5,226 bases of DNA from contig WFYH01000239.1 of assembly GCA_015490215.1 (NCBI GenBank), positions 1-5,226 on the forward strand. Direction: 5' to 3'. The notes under the pieces were generated by a model, which made no database searches, was not told the DNA's origin, and saw nothing but the letters and a program-made list of their open reading frames with translations. Below, in pieces: positions 1-5,226 of this stretch. Both the position numbers and the translations under genes were made by a program. Source of the stretch: Aquificaceae bacterium (GTDB lineage Bacteria > Aquificota > Aquificia > Aquificales > Aquificaceae). Numbering within the stretch: position 1 is the stretch's first letter; the number at the start of each line of letters is the position of its first letter.

Positions 1-1333
1 CCTCGCCGAAGGGGACACCCTTCAGATAATGCAGTCAAACGGAGGGCTGATAACCTCGGAAAGGGCAAAGAGGGAGGCGGTAAGGACGATACTTTCTGGT
101 CCCGCCGGCGGGATAGTGAGCGCCCTGCACCTTGGAAAGGTCTTGGGAGTTGAAAGGATAATAACCTTTGACATGGGGGGCACCTCCACCGACGTAGCTC
201 TCATAGACCGCTCCCCCGTAGTAACCACCGAAGGTAGCGTGGAGGGCTTCCCGGTGAAGATCCCGATGATAGACATACACACCATAGGTGCAGGGGGAGG
301 ATCTATAGCTTGGATAGACGAAGGTGGAATTCTCAGGGTGGGTCCCCAGAGCGCCGGCGCCGATCCGGGTCCCATCTGCTACGGCAGGGGTGGAAAGGAT
401 GTAACCGTTACCGATGCAAACCTGTTCTTGGGGAGGCTTTTGGAAGATCACTTCCTCGGCGGGAAATTTAAACTTTACCCGGAAAAGGTAAAACCCTACA
501 TCAGAGATCTCGCCCGAAGACTCGGCGTGGGTGAAAGGGACCTTGCCCTTGCGGTGCTTAGCATCGCCAATTCAAACATGGAGAGGGCTATAAGGAGAGT
601 TTCGGTTCAAAGGGGTTACAACCCTGCGGATTTCTACCTTTTAACCTACGGGGGTGCGGGAGGACTACATGCGGTCTACCTTGCCAGATCCCTCGGCATT
701 CCGAAAGTTATAGTTCCCCAAAACCCCGGACTCTTCTCTGCCGTGGGCATGATCTTGGCAGACAGGGTCAGGGACTACTCCCGTTCCGTTCTCCTGAGGG
801 CGGATAAGATAAGCTTTCAGGAACTGAAGGAGATCCTCGGTGATATGAAAAGATGTGCCCTTGAAGAGGCTCTTGAAGAAGGCTTCTCGGAGGGAGAAGT
901 TCTCTTTGAAAGCTCTCTTGATCTCAGATACGTGGGGCAGTCTTACGAGCTTACGGTGCCTTTCTGTGAAGACTTCGTTGCAGAGTTTGAAAAAACCCAC
1001 GAGAGGGTCTATGGCTACAGGCACACAAGGGAGGTTGAGGTGGTAAACCTCCGCTTGAAGGCTATTGTTCCGAGCAAGAAACCGCCCCTGCCCGAATTTG
1101 AAGCCAAAGCGGATGAAAATCCCTCGCAGGCTCTTATCGGTGATAGAAGGGTAATCCTTGAGGAGGACGAGCTTAAAGCACGTGTATACGACAGGGACAA
1201 GCTCCTTTGGGGGAACATCATTAGAGGTCCCGCAGTAGTGGTTGAATACTCCTCAACCACCCTCATACCGCCCGGGGCTAAAGCGGTCGTGGACAGATAC
1301 GGAAACCTTATGGTAGAGGTATGGGAAGGGTAG
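1..1333 (+). CDS. hyuA: Hydantoinase/oxoprolinase family protein, A subunit (HyuA-like), C-terminal part; 5' end outside window
   Basis: Family members carry out ATP-dependent opening of cyclic amides (N-methylhydantoin, 5-oxoproline) or related carboxylations, usually as a cytoplasmic complex with a HyuB subunit. The frame is open from the left edge (first full codon at 2). About 443 residues are present, against roughly 650-700 for the family, so the N-terminal third is missing. The ATG at 29 lies inside the conserved MQSNGG motif and is not the start. Motifs in order are: LSGPAGG; the phosphate-binding DMGGTSTDV (170-196) of the ASKHA fold; IDIHTIGAGGGS; SAGADPGPICYGRGG followed by TVTDAN; then NMERAIRRVSVQRGYNP and YGGAGGLHA, leading into the C-terminal hydantoinase domain. 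All these look intact, with no frameshift. The gene ends at TAG 1331-1333, 13 nt inside the next gene, and no hyuB follows. The family call is firm. The substrate cannot be told, and acetone/acetophenone carboxylase-type subunits are alternatives. Confidence 0.93.
   Translation, partial: LAEGDTLQIMQSNGGLITSERAKREAVRTILSGPAGGIVSALHLGKVLGVERIITFDMGGTSTDVALIDRSPVVTTEGSVEGFPVKIPMIDIHTIGAGGGSIAWIDEGGILRVGPQSAGADPGPICYGRGGKDVTVTDANLFLGRLLEDHFLGGKFKLYPEKVKPYIRDLARRLGVGERDLALAVLSIANSNMERAIRRVSVQRGYNPADFYLLTYGGAGGLHAVYLARSLGIPKVIVPQNPGLFSAVGMILADRVRDYSRSVLLRADKISFQELKEILGDMKRCALEEALEEGFSEGEVLFESSLDLRYVGQSYELTVPFCEDFVAEFEKTHERVYGYRHTREVEVVNLRLKAIVPSKKPPLPEFEAKADENPSQALIGDRRVILEEDELKARVYDRDKLLWGNIIRGPAVVVEYSSTTLIPPGAKAVVDRYGNLMVEVWEG
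1312..1323 (+). promoter_or_regulatory. Crowded ribosome-binding site at the hyuA / PilM-PilN junction
   Basis: A GAGGT tract (1316-1320) touches the ATG at 1321 with no spacer, which is too close for normal Shine-Dalgarno use. No other start codon exists upstream in this frame before the stop at 1279-1281, and the first downstream alternative (GTG 1369) would remove the first strand of the actin-like domain. The start therefore probably depends on ribosomes finishing hyuA just downstream (stop 1331-1333). That coupling is an inference. Confidence 0.4.
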
Positions 1334-2685
1334 TCAGCGTATGTCTGTCCCCCACAGACTTTAAGGCTGTGACCGTAATCAAAAAGGGAAGCAAACTTAA
1401 GCTCGTAGAAACTACAAGGGAGAGGGACATCCTCGGCGAACTTAAGGGAGAGGGGACTTACTTGGCTCTCTTTTACCCAAATCTGAACGTGGAAACGGTG
1501 GAGATACCGCCCGTCAAAGACGAGGATACGAGGGAGATACTGATAAAGAAAAAGCTTGCTGATATACTCGGTCTGCAAACCGATCACCTTGTAGTTTACA
1601 GGGAGCTTCCCGAAGAATCCACGGAAACCAAAAAGGTATTCAGGGTATTTGCAATTCCATCGGACGTTTACCACGATCCCGAAACCCTTCCCGAGAATTT
1701 AAAGGACGAGCAGGAGATTTTTACCCTTGAACAGTTTTCCCTCTGCGGACTGAGCAAGCTCTTGTATCCAGACAAGACGGTCTTTCACATCTATTCCGAC
1801 GAAAGTAAGCTGATGGTCACCGTCAGCAAAGGAGACGAAATAATCTACACAAGGAGCATAAACATCCCTTCTTACGTCTTTGAGGAAGACCTTGACAACT
1901 TTCTATACGAGAACGTAAACATGACCTACATTTTCGTAGCGCAGAGGAGCGGTATAAGACCCGATATGATCCTACTTAGCGGTTTTGCCAAGGACAGGAG
2001 CAGTTTTGTTGAAAGCCTGTGCAATCTGGTTCAGGAAAACGTGGCTGTCCCCCTCGTCCCGGAAGACTTTTCTGGAGTATCTACGGAGATCTTCCACGAG
2101 TTTACCCCCTGCTTCGGGACGCTGTTTCTCTCTGAGGTATATGACTTTTCTCCCCGCTCGGTTAAGGAAAAGAGAAAGGCACGGAGGATTTTGGAAAAGG
2201 TTATTCCCCTTCTGGTTTTAGCTTTTCTACTCCTTGGGAGCTTTTTGGGATGGCAGGCAAAGGAAATCCTTGATAAAAAGAAGCACCTTGAAACCCTATC
2301 CCTTCGTCTCCAGAGGGAAGCCTTCGCCCTTGTGAAAGACGACTTACTTTCCGATCAGCACAGGCTCAAGTTTTACACCGACTACCTGCGTGCCCTTTCC
2401 GAGTCAAGAAAGAAAAACCCCTTTATCTTCGCTAAAGAGCTTGTCCCCTTGATAGAATTTGCCATGCCCGTGCGCTACAGCTTTAGGCTCGGAAAAGATA
2501 GCGTCGTCCTTGAACTTGACGTTAAAAGAACCTTTCCAGACCTTGTCACCTTGAACATGTTCCGATCCAAACTAACCGAAAGGGCTAAGGGACTGAAAGG
2601 CTTCAGCTACAAAGTGGTAAGTGAGAACGTAGACTACAAGAGCAACAGCCTGTCTATATCCTTGAGATTGGAAAAGAGACTATGA
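1321..2685 (+). CDS. PilM-PilN fusion (GspL/MshI-like) inner-membrane assembly platform protein
   Basis: This is a bitopic protein of 454 residues. Residues about 1-270 look like a divergent actin-like PilM/GspL cytoplasmic domain. The first strand VVSV with FKAV has the PilM beginning, HIYSDESKLMVTV sits at the second phosphate loop, and ILLSGFAKD sits where PilM has LSGGGA. A YDFSP motif at 274-278 and a basic stretch (KEKRKARR) lead into one membrane helix at about 295-311. A predicted helical segment follows (about 312-365), then a ferredoxin-like periplasmic domain (about 380-452) as in PilN/GspL. The expected role is to tie the cytoplasmic assembly ATPase to the periplasmic alignment complex. 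ATG 1321 is the first possible start in the frame (in-frame stop at 1279-1281) and gives a sensible first strand. It overlaps hyuA by 13 nt. The acidic and glycine residues for ATP binding appear to be lost. The family is inferred from layout and neighbours, because sequence similarity is weak. Confidence 0.82.
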   Translation: MGRVVSVCLSPTDFKAVTVIKKGSKLKLVETTRERDILGELKGEGTYLALFYPNLNVETVEIPPVKDEDTREILIKKKLADILGLQTDHLVVYRELPEESTETKKVFRVFAIPSDVYHDPETLPENLKDEQEIFTLEQFSLCGLSKLLYPDKTVFHIYSDESKLMVTVSKGDEIIYTRSINIPSYVFEEDLDNFLYENVNMTYIFVAQRSGIRPDMILLSGFAKDRSSFVESLCNLVQENVAVPLVPEDFSGVSTEIFHEFTPCFGTLFLSEVYDFSPRSVKEKRKARRILEKVIPLLVLAFLLLGSFLGWQAKEILDKKKHLETLSLRLQREAFALVKDDLLSDQHRLKFYTDYLRALSESRKKNPFIFAKELVPLIEFAMPVRYSFRLGKDSVVLELDVKRTFPDLVTLNMFRSKLTERAKGLKGFSYKVVSENVDYKSNSLSISLRLEKRL

Positions 2686-3167
2686 AGCTAAAGCTGATCC
2701 TCTACACGCTCTTGGTGTTTGCGGTGGGCTTTTGCGCTTTTTTGGTAAAGGACATGATGAAGCTGAAAGAAAATTTGAAAAGGGAGGAAAGGAGGCTCAG
2801 ATCTCAGTTGGCGCAGATAAGAGGGTTGCAGGAGGATACTTATAGGTTCAAGGAAACCCTGAAGCGTCTCCAGCTTAAGGAGATAGGCAGGGAAGAAGCC
2901 ATGAGAACCGTTCTCGGAGAAGTAGAGTTTCTAAGGAGGTCTTACGAAGTTCACATAGTGAGAAACCTTAAAGAAAAAGAGGGAACCATGATAATGGTTC
3001 TAAGAATTGATATGAAACCCTCACAGGTGCCCCGCCTTTTGGAAAGGGCTTTTGAAACTAAAAGCCCCGTCTATCAGATACAAAGTTTGACCGTGGACAG
3101 AACAAGGAGAACAAGGGCTGTCATGACGGTTACCTTACTTCAGCCCTTCTTAGAGGGTAAGAGATGA
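2682..3167 (+). CDS. PilO/GspM/MshJ-like inner-membrane coiled-coil protein
   Basis: This 161-residue protein begins with a short basic start (MKLK) and a membrane helix at about 5-22. A strongly charged helix follows at about 24-66, rich in Glu/Lys/Arg with regular Leu spacing, likely a coiled coil. A small alpha/beta domain (about 72-156) ends in two strands (YQIQSLTVDR and RAVMTVTLLQ). This is the plan of PilO, GspM and MshJ, which pair with PilN or GspL through the coiled coil and ferredoxin-like domain in the periplasm. It starts in an ATGA overlap with the PilM-PilN fusion and ends in an ATGA overlap with the next gene, which fits equal, coupled production of the complex. It is shorter than typical PilO (about 200 residues). 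No catalytic motif is seen. The call rests on topology and gene order and not on signature residues. Confidence 0.75.
   Translation: MKLKLILYTLLVFAVGFCAFLVKDMMKLKENLKREERRLRSQLAQIRGLQEDTYRFKETLKRLQLKEIGREEAMRTVLGEVEFLRRSYEVHIVRNLKEKEGTMIMVLRIDMKPSQVPRLLERAFETKSPVYQIQSLTVDRTRRTRAVMTVTLLQPFLEGKR
3153..3166 (+). promoter_or_regulatory. Ribosome-binding site of the GspC/PilP-like gene
   Basis: GAGGG at 3153-3157 lies six bases before ATG 3164, inside the last codons of the preceding gene. It is the best-spaced Shine-Dalgarno in the window and supports this start. Confidence 0.6.
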
Positions 3168-3637
3168 AGGTAGGTCCATTTCTGCTGATACTTCTGATAC
3201 CTCCCCTTCTGGCGCTTGTTGTGGCTTACTATGCGGAGTCTTCTCTGTTTAAGCAGTTAGAGAGCTTTGCAAAGCCAAAGAGGACCTCCTTTCAGATACC
3301 CCAAATGGTTAACATACCCGAGCCGACCTTTGACAGGGAGAACATAAAAGCCCTAAGACGCTTGTTCAAAGAGGAAGAAGAAAGATCGTTTAAAACGCCA
3401 CGAGGTGTGCCCCTGCCCAAACCCGCACAGAGACAGGAAAAGCAAGAGAAACCTCCCCCCTCCTACACCCTCTCCTTCGTATTCTTGGGGCCCGAGGGCA
3501 ACTACGCCATAATAAACGGTAGGGTCTTTAAAGAGGGAGACAGGGTTTCTCCCGATGAAAGGATTGTTAAAATTACCAAGGAAGGGGTCGTTTTGGAAGG
3601 TAGATGGGGAAGAAGATGGCTTTACATAAACCGCTAA
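3164..3637 (+). CDS. GspC/PilP/MshK-like secretin-bridging protein with homology-region domain
   Basis: This 157-residue bitopic protein has a membrane helix at about 5-22 after a two-residue cytoplasmic tail (MK). A periplasmic segment follows, with a charged helix (about 57-75) and a linker rich in Pro, Lys and Gln (about 79-100). The C-terminal module (about 101-157) reads as a GspC/PilP homology-region beta domain: YTLSFVFLGP, then YAIINGRVFKEGDRV, then IVKITKEGVVLEG and a final WLYI strand. In relatives this domain binds the first periplasmic domains of the secretin and links it to the inner-membrane platform. There is no lipobox cysteine, unlike classical PilP, so the anchor is GspC-like. 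It starts in an ATGA overlap behind a good ribosome site, and its 3' end overlaps the secretin gene, its predicted partner. Confidence 0.82.
   Translation: MKVGPFLLILLIPPLLALVVAYYAESSLFKQLESFAKPKRTSFQIPQMVNIPEPTFDRENIKALRRLFKEEEERSFKTPRGVPLPKPAQRQEKQEKPPPSYTLSFVFLGPEGNYAIINGRVFKEGDRVSPDERIVKITKEGVVLEGRWGRRWLYINR
3595..3618 (+). promoter_or_regulatory. Two possible secretin starts with their ribosome-binding sites
   Basis: GGAAGG (3595-3600) precedes ATG 3604 by three bases. GGGGA (3606-3610) precedes an in-frame ATG at 3616 by five bases. The 3604 start adds MGKK, whose basic residues suit a signal peptide n-region. The 3616 start leaves MALHKP and has better spacing. Both keep the lipobox and Cys intact, so the mature protein is the same. 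I kept 3604 for the stronger positive n-region. Confidence 0.45.
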
Positions 3638-3672
3638 TTTTGATTGCACTCCTTAGCCTTATTTTGTCCTGC
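3604..3672 (+). other. Lipoprotein signal peptide and lipobox of the secretin
   Basis: Lys3 and Lys4, then a hydrophobic core at residues 11-21, then ILSC with the cysteine codon TGC at 3670-3672. This fits signal peptidase II processing and lipid attachment at Cys23. The residue after Cys is Ala and not Asp, which by the enterobacterial rule favours outer-membrane placement. Confidence 0.8.
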
Positions 3673-5190
3673 GCCCAGAAGCCAAACAAAGCCGCCAAGG
3701 AAATAAAGCGTCTCAAAAAAGAGTTAGACAAAAGTATAGTCCAGACCAAAAGACAGGAAGCGGAATCCCTACCCCTATCGCAACCTCTTCCACCGCCGGT
3801 GCTGCCGGAAACCTACGCCGAGGTGGATCCGTTTGAGGGAAGGGCTATAACCCTGTCCGCCGCCAACGCCCCCCTCAGACAGGTTCTTTACACCATAGCC
3901 AAAGGGTCTGGGCTGAACCTCATCCTCGCCCCCGAGGTAAACCCTAACCTTCAGGTCACCGCTAACTTTGAGAACGTTCCTGCAAAGGAAGCTCTTCAGG
4001 TAATAATGGACATGACGGGTCTTTACTACGAAATCAGGGGCAACGTCCTGTATGTGAGGGGCATAATGACCAAAACTTTCAAACTCCCCCATGTGAACGT
4101 GGTTCCCGACTACACGAGTTCCCTCGGCGGGGATGTGCTGGGAAGTTCTCTCTCTGCCGGCGTGGGAGGTTTTGGTGGAACAGCTTTATCGATAGGTGGA
4201 GGTCTCGGCGGTCTAGGCGGGTTTTCTGGGACAGGAGGATTAAGGGGAAACTACAGTGTTAATTTCAGGGCAACGGCGGACGACCTTGACTTTTACAAAC
4301 AGTTAGAGGAGAACGTAAAAGCTCTCCTCTCGGACAACGGAAGTTACGTTCTGAACCGCTTTACCGGAACCTTGGTGGTTACCGACTGGCGGACAAATGT
4401 GGAGGCTGTGGAGAACCTAATAAAAAGGCTTGTTCAGGAGGTAAAAAAGCAGGTTCTAATAGAGGCGAAAATAGTTGAGATAGCCCTCAGAGACGAGTTT
4501 CAATACGGTATAGATTGGAACAGACTTTTCAGAGACATTTTTAAGACCAAAGCCAACGTTACCATTACCCAAAGTCTATCGCTGCCCGACGGTGGCTACG
4601 CAACGCTGAGCGTGGTTTCTATGGATTTCGGCGTTGTTATAAACGCCCTTGCCAGATACGGAAAGGTCCATGCCCTTTCAAACCCGAGGATAATGGTTTC
4701 CAACGGACAACCGGCGCTAATTGCCACGGGTATAATCACCCCTTTCTTTGAAAGAACCCTTACTACGGTTACAGGAACTGCGGTTACACAGCTCCAGCAG
4801 AGTATAACCAGAACCAACGTCCTTGAGGGCTTGCTTTTGGGAGTAATACCCAAGGTGGAAGAGGATGGAACGATATTGATGAACATTGTTCCCGTTTCTA
4901 CGAGGTTGGAAGGGACGAAGACCTTTGAAATCTCAGGAGACGTGGTAGCTGAAGCCCCCATCCTTAACATAAAAGAGGCAGGCACCACCGTAAGGGTAAG
5001 GAGCGGGGACCTCGTCGTGATAGGTGGTCTCATAAGCGAAGCTAAGGGCTTTGAGGAAAGGAAAGTTCCGGGCTTGGGGGATATACCCTTCTTGGGAGTT
5101 CTCTTCAAAAGCAAGCGGGTTTTCAAAGAAAAAAGGGAGCTGATTATATTCCTGAGACCCGTTCTCGTTCAAAATTCGGGTAACCTGTAA
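3604..5190 (+). CDS. mshL: Outer-membrane lipoprotein secretin (MshL/PilQ/GspD superfamily)
   Basis: This protein forms the multimeric outer-membrane pore through which a pilus or secreted substrate passes. Of its 528 residues, 1-22 are a lipoprotein signal peptide ending in ILSC (Cys23, then Ala, so outer-membrane sorting is likely). A charged helix (27-55) and a Pro-rich linker (58-69) follow. Next come an STN domain (about 78-152), a Gly-rich segment (about 171-216) and a periplasmic ring domain (about 217-280, with DLDFYKQLEENVKALL and GTLVVTDWRTNVEAVENLI). The secretin core (about 281-522) includes QVLIEAKIVEI, ALSNPRIMVSNGQPALIATG, GTTVRVRSGDLVVIGGL and the VPGLGDIPFLGVLF signature. The ring-domain pattern and the length suit MshL better than PilQ, which is longer and has AMIN domains. 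It stops right after the core, with no pilotin-binding S domain. The symbol is the nearest family, not a proven orthologue. Confidence 0.93.
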   Translation: MGKKMALHKPLILIALLSLILSCAQKPNKAAKEIKRLKKELDKSIVQTKRQEAESLPLSQPLPPPVLPETYAEVDPFEGRAITLSAANAPLRQVLYTIAKGSGLNLILAPEVNPNLQVTANFENVPAKEALQVIMDMTGLYYEIRGNVLYVRGIMTKTFKLPHVNVVPDYTSSLGGDVLGSSLSAGVGGFGGTALSIGGGLGGLGGFSGTGGLRGNYSVNFRATADDLDFYKQLEENVKALLSDNGSYVLNRFTGTLVVTDWRTNVEAVENLIKRLVQEVKKQVLIEAKIVEIALRDEFQYGIDWNRLFRDIFKTKANVTITQSLSLPDGGYATLSVVSMDFGVVINALARYGKVHALSNPRIMVSNGQPALIATGIITPFFERTLTTVTGTAVTQLQQSITRTNVLEGLLLGVIPKVEEDGTILMNIVPVSTRLEGTKTFEISGDVVAEAPILNIKEAGTTVRVRSGDLVVIGGLISEAKGFEERKVPGLGDIPFLGVLFKSKRVFKEKRELIIFLRPVLVQNSGNL

Positions 5191-5226
5191 TGAGCCTGAT
5201 AGTAGACCTGCTTAAAAGGATAAAAG
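5190..5226 (+). CDS. Start of the next operon gene, cut by the right edge; function not determined
   Basis: ATG 5190 shares its A with the TAA stop of the secretin gene (TAATG), a common coupled junction. Twelve codons are visible, reading MSLIVDLLKRIK, and they stay open to the edge. The amphipathic beginning resembles the N-terminus of GspB/MshN-type or TPR proteins, and mshM and mshN follow mshL in MSHA clusters, but twelve residues are far too few to assign it. Only weak Shine-Dalgarno-like sequence (GGGT, 5178-5181) precedes it, so coupling to the secretin is likely. Confidence 0.55.
   Translation, partial: MSLIVDLLKRIK

Noticed and set aside
29..31. ATG 29 as the start of hyuA
   Set aside because: The frame is open to the left edge, and this Met is part of the conserved internal MQSNGG motif, so the gene begins outside the window.
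168..173. TTGACA resembling a -35 promoter box inside hyuA
   Set aside because: No -10-like hexamer lies 16-18 bases downstream, and the bases encode the conserved DMGGTSTDV region.
35..451. Long open frames on the - strand opposite hyuA
   Set aside because: They are shadows of a well-conserved gene whose motifs are in the + frame. The translations have no recognisable domain.
1015..1674. 219-codon open frame on the - strand across the hyuA / PilM-PilN junction
   Set aside because: It crosses two real + strand genes, has low-complexity Ser/Thr/Leu-rich composition and no supporting motif, so I treat it as a composition artefact.
1892..1909. TTGACA followed by TATACG inside the PilM-PilN gene
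   Set aside because: The spacing is only six bases, far too short for a sigma-70-type promoter, and the site at proper spacing (GTAAAC, 1915) is poor.
1985..2221. 78-codon + strand frame inside the PilM-PilN gene
   Set aside because: It is an out-of-frame shadow within a continuous gene, with no good ribosome site and no recognisable domain.
2983..3010. The 2983-3000 hairpin as a transcription terminator
   Set aside because: No T-run follows, the stem is weak, and it lies in mid-gene with the frame continuing through the operon.
4596..5126. 176-codon open frame on the - strand opposite the secretin core
   Set aside because: The + strand here encodes the unmistakable secretin signature, and the reverse translation matches no family I recognise.

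Overview
This window is almost wholly coding, with every gene on the + strand and every neighbouring pair overlapping. It looks like one long transcription unit from a thermophilic bacterium. The style fits Aquificaceae (the Aquifex/Hydrogenobacter/Thermocrinis group): Arg is mostly AGG/AGA, Ile is often ATA, base composition is intermediate, proteins are rich in Lys/Glu, and genes are packed with no spacers. That placement is inferred from style, not from a database match.

Layout. (1) Positions 1-1333 hold the C-terminal two-thirds of a hydantoinase/oxoprolinase A subunit (HyuA family), a metabolic enzyme cut by the left edge. (2) Positions 1321-5190 hold four consecutive genes for an envelope-spanning type IV pilus / type II secretion-like machine. 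They are a PilM-PilN (GspL/MshI-like) fusion, a PilO/GspM/MshJ-like protein with one membrane segment and a coiled coil, a GspC/PilP/MshK-like protein with a homology-region domain, and a lipoprotein secretin of the MshL/PilQ/GspD superfamily. (3) At 5190 another reading frame opens and runs off the right edge, probably the next gene of the cluster.

How the genes work together. The fusion protein and the PilO-like protein should form the inner-membrane alignment platform, which links a cytoplasmic assembly ATPase (not in the window) to the periplasm. The GspC/PilP-like protein should bridge that platform to the N-terminal domains of the secretin, which forms the outer-membrane pore. The order matches mshI-J-K-L of MSHA-type pili and is functionally equivalent to pilMN-O-P-Q or gspL-M-C-D. 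No ATPase, prepilin, prepilin peptidase or platform protein (PilB/PilC/PilD-like) is in the window, so pilus versus secretion system cannot be decided here.

I saw no RNA genes, insertion sequences, CRISPR arrays, convincing promoters or terminators, and no non-coding stretch. The system type is known. What is unusual is how divergent and compact it is: a fused, apparently nucleotide-motif-less actin-like domain, a self-piloting secretin, and direct overlap with hyuA.
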